A DNA stretch of 30,201 bases from CALCKU01 sp964654665. GTDB taxonomy: Bacteria; Pseudomonadota; Alphaproteobacteria; Caulobacterales; Maricaulaceae. The translations under genes and the position numbers were made by a program. The stretch covers positions 1-30,201 of the forward strand of contig CAZZKV010000031.1 in NCBI GenBank assembly GCA_964654665.1, read 5' to 3'. Positions within the stretch are counted from its first letter, which is position 1, and each line of letters begins with the position of its first letter. Shown one piece after another: positions 23,177 to 30,201 of the stretch. A model generated the notes under the pieces. That model did not search any database and was not told where the DNA came from. It saw only the letters and a list, made by a program, of their open reading frames with translations.

Positions 23177-24720
23177 TAACGTCCTCGCAATTTTAATTTA
23201 AAATCATCTTCTATGACGCCCGCTGTCGCTTTGGCTGCCCCCACCACACCCGGAACGCCAGCACCCGGATGCGTACCCGCACCAACAATATACATATTGT
23301 CAATAACATCATCACGGTTATGGGGACGAAACCAGGCCGATTGAGTTAAAACAGGTTCAACTGAGAACGCACTGCCTAAATGACTATTCATTTCATCGCG
23401 AAATCCAAAAGGTGTCAGTGTTTTCAGTACGGTCAAATCGCGATTTAAATTCGGGATGGCATGTTTTTCCAGATAATCGAGAATTATCTGTGTATATTGC
23501 GGGCCAAACGTATCCCAATCCACATCTGCATGCCCTAGGTGAGGAACAGGCGAAAGTACATAATAAGAACTACAGCCCTCCGGCGCCATTGACGTATCGG
23601 TAACGCAGGGCGCGTGAAGATAGAGTGAAAAATCATCGGGAACCTTTTTACCCTTACCAAATATTTCAGCAATAAGCTGCTTATATCGTCGACCCAATAA
23701 TATAATATGATGCTTCATATTGGGATGGGTTGTTTTCAAACCAAAATAAATGACAAATAATGACATAGAGTGAGATTTTTTCTTAAGCGCTCTCCCATAA
23801 GCCACCCCGCGCTTATGACCCCGTAACAGTTTCGAATAAGTATGCACCACATCAGCATTGGAACAAACAAGGTCAGCCTGTGCTTGCCAACCGTCAACCG
23901 CGCTCACGCCTGTAACCCGATCACCGTCAGTCTCTATATTGTCAATTTCTGTTGAGAGCCGAAGAGTCCCGCCTAAATCGGTAAATAGTTTAATAAGCCC
24001 TTGGACCAATGCGCCCGTTCCTCCCTTAGCAAACCAGACCCCTCCCTTACGTTCCAATGCGTGGATAAGCGCATAAATGGAACTTGTTTTGAACGGGTTT
24101 CCTCCCACAAGTAAAGATTGGAAAGAAAGTAATTGCCGCACTTTTTCATCTTTAACAAATTTAGCCACCATTCCATAAACTGATTTATCGGCCCGCAACC
24201 GAATAAGCTGGGGCGCAGCGGCAAACATTTGGGTCACTTTTAAAAAGGCTGTTGTACCGAGCTTCTCATATCCTTCGCGGTAAAGCTCTTTTGAATACGC
24301 TAGAAATTTATGATACCCTTTAACGTCATCTGGATTACGGGCCGCAATTTGCGTTTCCAGAAAATCCGTATCATTATTATAATCAAATGTTTCGCCGTCT
24401 TCCCATTGCAAACGATAAAAGGGATCAACAGGTAGTAAAGTTACATAATCATCCATGCTACGACCAGACAGCGTAAAAAGCTCTTTAAGGCAATCCGGAT
24501 CGGTAATAACTGTCGGCCCGCCGTCAAATTTATAACCGTCCTCTTCATAAACATAAGCCCGTCCGCCCGGTTTATCCCGGTTGTCGACAAGTGTTGTATC
24601 AAACCCCATAACTTGCAATCGAATTGCCAATGCGATACCACCGAACCCGGCCCCAATAACAATAGCTGTTGGTTTTTTATCCGTTGACGCCAATATATTT
24701 TTATCCAATTGAACAGTCAT
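23176..24720 (-). CDS. crtI: Phytoene desaturase (CrtI type)
   Basis: CrtI converts phytoene to lycopene with FAD in four desaturations. The 514-residue protein begins its dinucleotide fold at IVIGAGFGGIALAIRL and continues with DKPGGRAYVYEEDGYKFDGGPTVI. The C-terminal bacterial-type desaturase signature reads NMYIVGAGTHPGAGVPGVVGAAK. Length and motifs fit CrtI rather than the shorter hydroxyneurosporene desaturase (CrtD), but the number of desaturation steps cannot be read from sequence; the downstream lycopene cyclase in the operon argues for lycopene. Its ATG overlaps the crtY stop by one base (TAATG) and its stop overlaps the DUF1993 start likewise. Confidence 0.94.
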   Translation of the reverse strand: MTVQLDKNILASTDKKPTAIVIGAGFGGIALAIRLQVMGFDTTLVDNRDKPGGRAYVYEEDGYKFDGGPTVITDPDCLKELFTLSGRSMDDYVTLLPVDPFYRLQWEDGETFDYNNDTDFLETQIAARNPDDVKGYHKFLAYSKELYREGYEKLGTTAFLKVTQMFAAAPQLIRLRADKSVYGMVAKFVKDEKVRQLLSFQSLLVGGNPFKTSSIYALIHALERKGGVWFAKGGTGALVQGLIKLFTDLGGTLRLSTEIDNIETDGDRVTGVSAVDGWQAQADLVCSNADVVHTYSKLLRGHKRGVAYGRALKKKSHSMSLFVIYFGLKTTHPNMKHHIILLGRRYKQLIAEIFGKGKKVPDDFSLYLHAPCVTDTSMAPEGCSSYYVLSPVPHLGHADVDWDTFGPQYTQIILDYLEKHAIPNLNRDLTVLKTLTPFGFRDEMNSHLGSAFSVEPVLTQSAWFRPHNRDDVIDNMYIVGAGTHPGAGVPGVVGAAKATAGVIEDDFKLKLRGR

Positions 24721-25937
24721 TAATCTGGCTTTCGAACTTCGCGGTCTCGCCTGATAAAGGCTTTTTCATTAAAATTATAGAGGGCTTTTGTAATCGGCAC
24801 GGGCGGTTTTCCAGCCAATATCCGTATCTTATCCTTTTTAGAAAGTCTGTTGCGGTAAAACCGTTCGATAATACCCGTCGAGAGGCCATAAAAACGCTCT
24901 AAAACTTTGTAGCGCTCCGTTGGCTTTGCGGCTCGAAATAGCATACGATTAAGCAGTCTGAGGAACCGTTCTTCTTCATAATGATCCCGTTTATGATCAA
25001 TCATTTCATTAGCAACGGCAGACAAAAAATCTGGTTGGTTCTGCTGAATTTGACGTGCAACCACCTCTGCGCTCTTCACCGCTTCGGGCAGACTATACCC
25101 CGTCACGGCATGGTAATACCCGCCCACCATACCTAATTGCACAGATACATCCCTATCTTTGGTAATATCTGAGCCATATTCAGCATCTACGGCCAAAGTA
25201 ATTGGTAAAACCCCCTTTTCTTGCCGCATTATTGTATGCTCACCCCAACCTTTGGCTCGAATATATTCATCGACCCGCGAGGCAACCTCATTCTCTGATA
25301 AATTCGGGCCGTCTGTGTAATAGGTATCCTCCACCAAAATTTCATATTCTGTAAACGGCAGGCAATATACAAACCGATAACCACCAAGCTGTGGCACTGT
25401 CGCATCCATAATGATCGGGCGAACCAAGCCATGGGGCTGTTGCGTTCGGATTACACGGCCGACAAATTTTTGATACCCTAAAATAACATTGTCATGAGGT
25501 TGAAATCCGCGCGCATCTAAAACACATTTTGCGCGTAATTCCTGCCCATTGCCCAATTCTACAGAACAAAGACGCATTTGATTAACGGGGGTTGCTGTTT
25601 TTACAAGCAAACGACCACTGTCAATATGCGGCTGTACGCAGCGGCGCAATGTTTCGCTATTTCCTGTACAATAAGGAATGGTAAGGGTCCGTTCACGCTT
25701 TGGAAATTTTACATCATAACGATCCCAGTGATAGGCTATGAAAGGTTTGATCCAATCGCGCAACTGGGGCGCGATATCCGTCATATTAAAAGACCATGTA
25801 TGGTCACCCCCGATAGACTCGCTCGCCTCAATCACCATAGCGGTTAAATCAGGGTTTAAATCCAGGCATCGCCAAACGGTCATGAGCCCAGACAAGCCCG
25901 CCCCAACAATTATTATATCCGCCTGATTTTCAGTCAT
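24720..25937 (-). CDS. crtY: Lycopene beta-cyclase (CrtY type)
   Basis: CrtY closes both ends of lycopene to give beta-carotene. The 405-residue protein starts with ADIIIVGAGLSGL and IGGDHTWSFN, and carries FVYCLPFTEYEILVEDTYYTD and YYHAVTGYSLPEAV, all diagnostic of CrtY. The frame is open to 25985, but two adjacent ATGs at 25940 and 25937 follow AAGGA; the second has the better spacing (5 bases) and is chosen. It heads the operon crtY-crtI-DUF1993-crtB. No crtE, crtZ or crtW is in the window, so the C20 precursor and any xanthophyll modification are supplied from elsewhere. Confidence 0.93.
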   Translation of the reverse strand: MTENQADIIIVGAGLSGLMTVWRCLDLNPDLTAMVIEASESIGGDHTWSFNMTDIAPQLRDWIKPFIAYHWDRYDVKFPKRERTLTIPYCTGNSETLRRCVQPHIDSGRLLVKTATPVNQMRLCSVELGNGQELRAKCVLDARGFQPHDNVILGYQKFVGRVIRTQQPHGLVRPIIMDATVPQLGGYRFVYCLPFTEYEILVEDTYYTDGPNLSENEVASRVDEYIRAKGWGEHTIMRQEKGVLPITLAVDAEYGSDITKDRDVSVQLGMVGGYYHAVTGYSLPEAVKSAEVVARQIQQNQPDFLSAVANEMIDHKRDHYEEERFLRLLNRMLFRAAKPTERYKVLERFYGLSTGIIERFYRNRLSKKDKIRILAGKPPVPITKALYNFNEKAFIRRDREVRKPD

Positions 25938-26043
25938 CATTATCCTTTTACACGAATCCAACTGCGCCGTTATTTTAGCGGACACGGTAAGGCCTTAAAC
26001 AACCTTAAGGTCCGTCACAATGCGCAAAACTGTCTTATCTCTA

Positions 26044-26049
26044 ATTATA
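26044..26049 (-). promoter_or_regulatory. Candidate -10 element of the crt operon
   Basis: TATAAT on minus is an exact consensus -10 about 107 bases before the crtY start. No consensus -35 lies 16-18 bases upstream (nearest TTGCTA is 13 bases away), which would fit an activator-dependent promoter. Confidence 0.4.
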
Positions 26050-26074
26050 CGGCCTAGCGGAATAGCAACATAGG

Positions 26075-26086
26075 GTATCATGATAC
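26075..26086. promoter_or_regulatory. 12-bp perfect palindrome, candidate operator upstream of crtY
   Basis: GTATCATGATAC is an exact palindrome. It lies 25 bases upstream of the candidate -10 hexamer on minus, just behind the expected -35 position, a normal place for an activator or repressor site. The cognate regulator is unknown and none is encoded next to the operon. Confidence 0.4.
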
Positions 26087-26423
26087 TGCTCAGCTTTTTC
26101 AAGCAGTCCTGCTAATATTCAACTTCTTATATTAGTATTGGAATGACATCCCATACGACCCTTTTATGGTTTAATCACTAATCACCAGTCTGCGTTTAGA
26201 AAATAACCATGAGCAACGCTTGTAACACTGACCGATAGCAACCAACCTCAAAAAGTATTCATAAAGATAACCCGCGTTAAGATAAGTGATTCGTCAATAA
26301 ATCGGATAAGTTGCTTTAACTCAATAAGCAACTCATGTTTCTCAGCAAAAAAGCGCAAATATCTCGGTATTTATCCACATAAATACCACTTGTGCTTTTT
26401 TTATTATGACAAGCATTGACTTT

Positions 26424-26437
26424 TTTTCATATGAAAA
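26424..26437. promoter_or_regulatory. 14-bp AT-rich palindrome
   Basis: TTTTCATATGAAAA is exactly palindromic. It is AT-only apart from the central C and G, so chance occurrence in this AT-rich region is possible; it is recorded as a possible regulator site in the crt leader region. Confidence 0.25.
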
Positions 26438-26567
26438 CTCAAAAAATAACACGGTTAAGCTGTTATTCTTATTAAATTTATCAACTTAAAAAAAAAGTTC
26501 AGTTTTTCTTAAAAAAAATACCGTGAATCACTCCCCTAAAGGATATTTTTAGCTTAGATAATCGTGT

Positions 26568-26629
26568 CCTATCTTATTGATAGGCGGACGGGTGACTTGG
26601 TTGCCCCACATCGGCTAAGCCACTCGTCC
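26568..26629 (-). ncRNA. Tandem hairpins downstream of ccmE, candidate structured RNA
   Basis: Two adjacent stems are exact. The first pairs 26586-26590 with 26625-26629 (GGACG/CGTCC) and, after a one-by-one mismatch, 26592-26598 with 26617-26623 (GTGACTT/AAGCCAC, one G-T pair), around an 18-base GC-rich loop. The second pairs 26568-26573 with 26579-26584 (CCTATC/GATAGG) and starts one base away. No T-run follows. The block is much richer in GC than its surroundings and lies 20 bases after the ccmE stop. I do not recognise a known riboswitch or RNA family. Strand is assumed to follow ccmE. Confidence 0.4.
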
Positions 26630-26649
26630 AACCTCATACGGTCTTCAAA

Positions 26650-27072
26650 TTATTTTTGCGCTATTTTGGGTGTGTAATTTTCATCATGCTTAGCCAAAAC
26701 CTCACGCGCAACAACGTCACCTTTCAGATCAAGCGTGCCAATGACAACAGCCCCTTTCCCTTCTTTGAACAAATCAGGTAAGACACCGCGGAACTGAACA
26801 CTCACTTGGCCCGGAACACTGCCTTCAAAATCTTTAAGACGGAACTTAACATTCAAATCTTCGCTCCGGTTAACACTGTCGTCAACAACCAAACCTCCGA
26901 CCCTAATAATATCGGATTCGCTTTCAAAATCCGGTTTTGCAATCTCGCTCGGATTATAAAAAAATTGTGTGCTCTGTCCCAAAGCCGTCAATAATAACAC
27001 AAGACCTATAACCAGAGCTCCGCCGCATAAAATAACAAGGCCAATACGGCGGTTTTGATGCGGTGGCCGCAT
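26650..27072 (-). CDS. ccmE: Cytochrome c maturation heme chaperone CcmE
   Basis: CcmE binds heme covalently in the periplasm and hands it to apocytochrome c. The 140-residue protein has a short basic N-terminus, one membrane anchor (about residues 10-31), and an OB-fold domain (IRVGGLVVDDSV, FRLKDFEG, VQFRGVLPDLFKEGKGAVVIG). The heme-binding His near 129 is in AKHDENY, with the conserved Tyr near 133. A TTG at 27078 opens the frame, but the ATG at 27072 has AGAGGA at good spacing and is chosen. It is read divergently from ccmABCD and is not followed by ccmF or ccmH. Confidence 0.95.
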   Translation of the reverse strand: MRPPHQNRRIGLVILCGGALVIGLVLLLTALGQSTQFFYNPSEIAKPDFESESDIIRVGGLVVDDSVNRSEDLNVKFRLKDFEGSVPGQVSVQFRGVLPDLFKEGKGAVVIGTLDLKGDVVAREVLAKHDENYTPKIAQK

Positions 27073-27148
27073 GGTCAATCCTCTTCTTTTTCATACAAGG
27101 TAGTCTTATAACTAGTAATTTTCTGACAAAACCTTAGACAGTTTTCCT
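27073..27148. promoter_or_regulatory. Divergent spacer between ccmE and ccmA
   Basis: These 76 bases must hold start signals for both ccmE (minus) and ccmABCD-mazG (plus). TATAAC near 27110 is a possible -10 element for plus. The ccmA ATG has no clear Shine-Dalgarno. Confidence 0.35.
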
Positions 27149-27760
27149 ATGATCACATTCTCTTATCATAATATTGATCTTGCGCTAGGGCGGACAACAC
27201 TATTGCGGGCCTTTTCTCTCTGTCTTAAATCCGGTGACATTCTCTGGGTGCAAGGCATTAACGGCATTGGCAAAACAACCCTGCTACGGCTCGGTGCTGG
27301 ATTAATTCGGCCCGACAACGGCTCTGTTACATGGCACAACAATGATACCCCTCTCTTGCCATCTAGCGTCATTGCCTATCAAAGCCATCGCGATAGTTTC
27401 AAGGCCCGTCTCACCGTCTCTGAAAGCTTACAATTTTGGGCCCGTCTCTATGGTGCAAAAACATCCGTCCCGGCCTTACTTGACCGTTTCAATCTCACGA
27501 CCCTGCAAACACAGCCAACCCAGCACTTGTCAGCAGGACAAAAGCGCCGCTTGTCACTCGCGCGTCTTTACCAATCGGGCCGTTCGATATGGTTGCTCGA
27601 TGAACCGATGGCTGCGCTTGATGCCGATAATTGCGCGATCGTCAAAACCATGATCAAGGACCATGCAGCCAATGGCGGCATTGTCATGATAGCCTCCCAC
27701 CTACCTGTTGAAAATCTTGGCCGGTCAACGCGCCGCCTTGAAATGCGAACAGCCGAATGA
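27149..27760 (+). CDS. ccmA: Heme exporter ATP-binding protein CcmA
   Basis: CcmA is the ATPase of the CcmABCD complex that frees holo-CcmE for cytochrome c maturation (System I). The 203 residues include Walker A GINGIGKTTLL, a Q-loop AYQSHRD, the ABC signature LSAGQKRRLSLARL and Walker B IWLLDEPMAALD, with the switch His in ASHLP. It is at the usual short length for CcmA. The stop overlaps the ccmB start (ATGA at 27757-27760). Confidence 0.95.
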   Translation: MITFSYHNIDLALGRTTLLRAFSLCLKSGDILWVQGINGIGKTTLLRLGAGLIRPDNGSVTWHNNDTPLLPSSVIAYQSHRDSFKARLTVSESLQFWARLYGAKTSVPALLDRFNLTTLQTQPTQHLSAGQKRRLSLARLYQSGRSIWLLDEPMAALDADNCAIVKTMIKDHAANGGIVMIASHLPVENLGRSTRRLEMRTAE

Positions 27761-28413
27761 TTCCGTTGATCAAACGCGATATCCGCTTGGCTTTTAAGGA
27801 CGGTGATAATTGGCTGCTTGGCCTGTTGTTCTTTGCTATATTTCTGACAATTTGCGCGATTGGTCTTGGCGGGACTTTCTCGCGTATTACCCCGCTCGCG
27901 CCTTCGCTTTTTTGGCTTGCTATCATTCTCTCGGCTCTCTTATCAGTTACAACAATTTTCGGCAGTGACGTACAGGATGGGTCACTGACCCAAATCAGGC
28001 TCTCTGGAGTATCGATGTTTGCGCTCTGCGTCGCAAAAGCGGTCACATTTATCTGTATATCTATTTTACCCTTGCTCCTTATACTGCCTTTTGCCGCCTA
28101 TGGCTTTGCTTTAAACGGCCCGGCTATCACTGGATTATGTCTCTCTGTTATCATTGCCGCCCCAGCAATTGCTGCCTATGGCGTTTTCGCCGGCGCTTTG
28201 ACCTTATCACGCGGGTCGGGACATTACCTGATCATCCTCATCACCGTGCCTTTACTGGTCCCTATTGTCATTTTTGCCATAGCCGCCGCCGATAGCTTTC
28301 CGGAAGCCGGGTTATGGATTCCCGAATTTCGCGCACTTTTAGGTTTAAGTTTTATCGCGTGTGCAGTAGGATTGCCCGCAGCCAGTGCGGCCTTAAACGT
28401 TCATTTTGAATAA
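27757..28413 (+). CDS. ccmB: Heme exporter membrane protein CcmB
   Basis: CcmB is the six-helix permease partner of CcmA. The 218-residue protein starts with LIKRDIRLAFKDGDNW, characteristic of the family, followed by hydrophobic segments near 24-42, 48-66, 90-115, 125-150, 160-180 and 195-215. The segment FGSDVQDGSLTQIRLSG between helices 2 and 3 fits the conserved cytoplasmic loop. It overlaps ccmA by four bases and ends 4 bases before the ccmC ATG. Confidence 0.93.
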   Translation: MIPLIKRDIRLAFKDGDNWLLGLLFFAIFLTICAIGLGGTFSRITPLAPSLFWLAIILSALLSVTTIFGSDVQDGSLTQIRLSGVSMFALCVAKAVTFICISILPLLLILPFAAYGFALNGPAITGLCLSVIIAAPAIAAYGVFAGALTLSRGSGHYLIILITVPLLVPIVIFAIAAADSFPEAGLWIPEFRALLGLSFIACAVGLPAASAALNVHFE

Positions 28414-28417
28414 AACT

Positions 28418-29158
28418 ATGATTAATTATCTCGCCAATCCTGTTCGGTTTCTAAAATTTGCCCGTATTGCCGCCCCAATATTTGCGGGTCTGGCGGTGAT
28501 ATCCGCTTTACCCGGTCTTTATTTCGGCCTCTTTGCCTCTCCAGCTGATGAACAACAAGGCGAAGCCGTCCGCATGATGTATGTCCATGTCCCAGCCGCC
28601 TGGTGCGCACTTTTCTCCTATACAGCTTTGGCCATAGCCAGCCTTGTCAGTTTCATATGGCGTCATCCTCTAGCCGATAGCGGCGCCAAAGCCTTCGCCT
28701 TACCCGGTATGGCCTTCACCTTTCTAGCCCTTACAACCGGGAGCCTTTGGGGCCGTCCCACTTGGGGAACATGGTGGCAATGGGATGGCCGTATGACCTC
28801 CGTTTTAATTCTGTTTTTCATCTATGCGGCCTATTTGGGCATTCATAAACTTATCCCCGACCCAAAACGGGCCAACCGTATGGCCTCTATTTTTGCTATG
28901 GTCGGATTTATCAATATTCCGATCATCAAATTCTCCGTCGAGTGGTGGAACACATTACATCAACCCGCCACACTGTCTAATATTGACGGACCGGGTCTGC
29001 CGGGCGAAATGTTCCTGCCGCTCGCATTGATGACACTGTCATACACCGCACTACTTGGCTGGCTTGTTATCCGCGATATGCGCGCCGATATTTACCGTTT
29101 AAAAGCCGCACGCCGATCACAAACAGGCGGCGCGGCAATTACAGTAGAGGCCGTCTAA
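28418..29158 (+). CDS. ccmC: Heme-handling membrane protein CcmC
   Basis: CcmC loads heme onto CcmE at the periplasmic face. The tryptophan-rich heme-handling signature WGRPTWGTWWQWDGR is present between hydrophobic segments, as are the flanking conserved histidines (YVHVPAAW upstream and WWNTLHQPA downstream). The frame opens at a TTG at 28406, but the ATG at 28418 gives MINYLANP, a natural family start, so 246 aa is preferred. No clear Shine-Dalgarno precedes either; translation is probably coupled to ccmB. Its stop shares a base with the ccmD start (TAATG). Confidence 0.94.
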   Translation: MINYLANPVRFLKFARIAAPIFAGLAVISALPGLYFGLFASPADEQQGEAVRMMYVHVPAAWCALFSYTALAIASLVSFIWRHPLADSGAKAFALPGMAFTFLALTTGSLWGRPTWGTWWQWDGRMTSVLILFFIYAAYLGIHKLIPDPKRANRMASIFAMVGFINIPIIKFSVEWWNTLHQPATLSNIDGPGLPGEMFLPLALMTLSYTALLGWLVIRDMRADIYRLKAARRSQTGGAAITVEAV

Positions 29159-29277
29159 TGCCCGATTTTGGTGCCCATACTCCTTTCATTATCGCAGCCT
29201 ATATTATCAGCGCCCTCACGCTTGGGGGGCTAATTGTAAGAGCGCTTAAGCAAAACCAAGCGAGCAACGACCCATGA
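29158..29277 (+). CDS. ccmD: Small heme exporter subunit CcmD
   Basis: A 39-residue protein translated from the ATG at 29158, too short for routine gene calling. It reads MPDFGAHTPFIIAAYI and continues with a single hydrophobic helix (about residues 9-28) and a basic tail containing VRALKQNQ. This matches CcmD, which holds CcmE in complex with CcmABC. Both ends overlap neighbours: TAATG with ccmC and ATGA with mazG, so it is translationally coupled on both sides. Confidence 0.9.
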   Translation: MPDFGAHTPFIIAAYIISALTLGGLIVRALKQNQASNDP

Positions 29278-30080
29278 CTATACCGCTCTCCGATCTTGGC
29301 GACACCCCGATAGACCGGCTTAAAACCCTGATGGCGCGGTTGCGGGACCCAATAACAGGATGCCCTTGGGATATTGAGCAAAATTTTAAATCCATTGCCC
29401 CCTATACAATTGAAGAAGCCTATGAAGTCAGCGACGCGATTGAGCGAGGCGATATGGATGATTTGAAAGAAGAATTGGGGGATCTGTTACTCCAAGTTAT
29501 TTTTCATGCCCGCATGGGCGAAGAGACCGGCCATTTTGATTTTGACGTCATATGCGATGGCCTAACCCAAAAAATGATCAATCGGCACCCCCATGTTTTT
29601 GACGCAAAAGAAAACCTAAACGCAGCTCAGCAAACCATCCATTGGGAAATGATGAAAGCCAATGAACGGGCGAAAAAAGCCGAGCACGCCCCTAGCAGTC
29701 TTTTGGATGATGTCGCTCTGGCTTTACCGGCCCTGATGCGCGCGGAGAAACTGCAAAAACGTGCCGCACGCAGCGGATTTGACTGGCCTAATCTGGACGG
29801 CGTTCTGGATAAAATTATCGAAGAAGCTGCGGAAGTAAAAACCGCATATGAATCCGGACATAAAGAGTCTATCGAAGATGAAATCGGCGATCTTATTTTC
29901 GCTGTCACCAATCTGGCCCGTAAAATGGATATCGATCCCGAATTGGCTCTGCGCCGAACCAATATAAAATTTACGCAGCGGTTCCAATATATCGAAAGCC
30001 AAGCCGGTGATACGCTATCATCTCTTGATCTGAATGCCATGGAAGCGCTCTGGCAAGCCGCCAAAGCCAAAGGGTTATAA
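29274..30080 (+). CDS. mazG: Nucleoside triphosphate pyrophosphohydrolase MazG
   Basis: MazG hydrolyses (d)NTPs to monophosphates and pyrophosphate, limiting non-canonical nucleotides and, in E. coli, affecting ppGpp. The 268-residue protein has two MazG repeats. The first has DPITGCPWD, EEAYEVSDAIE and ELGDLLLQVIFHA; the second has EEAAEVKTAYE and EIGDLIFAVTNLARK, each with the EExxE...ExxD magnesium pattern. HPHVFD separates them. Its start overlaps the ccmD stop by ATGA, an unexpected partner for cytochrome c maturation genes, and no ccmG/dsbE is found where it might be expected. Confidence 0.95.
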   Translation: MTIPLSDLGDTPIDRLKTLMARLRDPITGCPWDIEQNFKSIAPYTIEEAYEVSDAIERGDMDDLKEELGDLLLQVIFHARMGEETGHFDFDVICDGLTQKMINRHPHVFDAKENLNAAQQTIHWEMMKANERAKKAEHAPSSLLDDVALALPALMRAEKLQKRAARSGFDWPNLDGVLDKIIEEAAEVKTAYESGHKESIEDEIGDLIFAVTNLARKMDIDPELALRRTNIKFTQRFQYIESQAGDTLSSLDLNAMEALWQAAKAKGL

Positions 30081-30106
30081 ACAAACTTAAACCCAAATTA
30101 TCCCGC

Positions 30107-30201
30107 TCACGTGCCCTCTATCATCAAACATACATCATCTACCCATGCGTCATCCTTGGTGGACGCCCTCAGTGATGGAGCGCCATATTTACGGCTTGGC
30201 T
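30107..30201 (-). CDS. Possible C-terminus of a minus-strand gene (cut by window edge)
   Basis: On minus one frame is open from the window end to a TGA at 30107-30109, giving 30 residues ending in DDAWVDDVCLMIEGT. The composition is protein-like and the stop lies 27 bases after the mazG stop, a natural convergent arrangement. The piece is too short to name. A plus-strand frame from an ATG at 30145 is also open to the edge, so the choice is tentative. Confidence 0.4.
   Translation of the reverse strand, partial: PSRKYGAPSLRASTKDDAWVDDVCLMIEGT

Larger units (their letters stand above)
25938..26567. other. Long AT-rich non-coding leader region of the crt operon
   Basis: No gene is supported here. 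On minus a perfect TATAAT lies about 107 bases before crtY, with a 12-bp palindrome just upstream. Further hairpins are GGCCTTAA...TTAAGG-T-CC (about 25991-26013), AGTTGCTT/AAGCAACT (26309-26316 and 26326-26333, 9-base loop), AATAACA/TGTTATT (26445-26451 and 26461-26467), and a 14-bp AT palindrome (26424-26437). The density of exact inverted repeats in a 600-base spacer is unusual for this window and suggests regulation of pigment synthesis. Confidence 0.5.

Noticed and set aside
26586..26629. Known riboswitch or SRP/6S RNA identity for the hairpin below ccmE
   Set aside because: I compared it from memory with SAM-II, ZTP, fluoride and SRP consensus sequences and none fits, so it is left as an unnamed candidate.
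29627..30070. A 147-codon minus-strand frame opposite mazG
   Set aside because: It mirrors the conserved MazG repeats and is rich in Ser, Arg and Ala without motifs, so it is a shadow frame.
1..30201. Mobile element, prophage, CRISPR or defence system
   Set aside because: No transposase, integrase, phage gene, repeated spacer array or restriction gene was seen; gene order and composition are consistent with core chromosome.

Overview
The window is an ordinary-looking stretch of alphaproteobacterial chromosome, with moderate GC and AT-rich spacers. Gene content fits a marine, prosthecate-type lineage (Hyphomonadales/Maricaulales-like). It has a coaD-cyclophilin-cyclophilin-queA-tgt block, a Xanthomonas/Maricaulis-type N-acetylglutamate synthase-kinase homologue, a carotenoid operon, a complete mitochondrial-style valine catabolic operon and System I cytochrome c maturation genes. 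I see no IS element, prophage, CRISPR array, toxin-antitoxin pair or defence island.

Layout. 1-76: start of an exported protein (minus strand, cut by the window edge). 361-436: tRNA-Lys(UUU). 524-6983: a minus-strand series, read from high to low coordinate as an M20 deacetylase, an N-acetylglutamate synthase-like protein, coaD, a lipoprotein cyclophilin, a cytoplasmic cyclophilin, then queA and tgt (queuosine) beyond an intrinsic terminator. 7178-8779: a GMC oxidoreductase on plus, overlapping tail to tail a small PepSY-type membrane protein. 9378-15632: a minus-strand operon mmsA, GFA-family protein, acyl-CoA dehydrogenase, 3-hydroxyisobutyryl-CoA hydrolase, mmsB, FAD reductase; all junctions are overlapping or within a few bases, so valine would be degraded from isobutyryl-CoA to propionyl-CoA by one transcript. 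15633-16093: non-coding, with strong hairpins. 16094-17770: a TolB-like/TPR protein. 17969-18427: a small lipoprotein. 18434-20557: uvrB. 20786-21658: a secreted Asp-rich protein of unknown function with its own terminator. 21740-25937: crtY-crtI-DUF1993-crtB (beta-carotene). 25938-26649: a 0.7-kb non-coding region rich in palindromes and hairpins. 26650-30080: ccmE on minus and, divergently, ccmA-ccmB-ccmC-ccmD-mazG on plus. 30107-30201: a possible gene end on minus.

The points most worth a second look are these. The NAGS-K homologue has lost its kinase motifs and sits beside an M20 deacetylase that seems to start at an AUU codon. Tgt lacks all three zinc cysteines. A DUF1993 protein is translationally coupled inside the carotenoid operon. 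Two intergenic regions fold into strong tandem hairpins and could encode structured RNAs. I found no clearly new multi-gene system; these are leads, not demonstrations.
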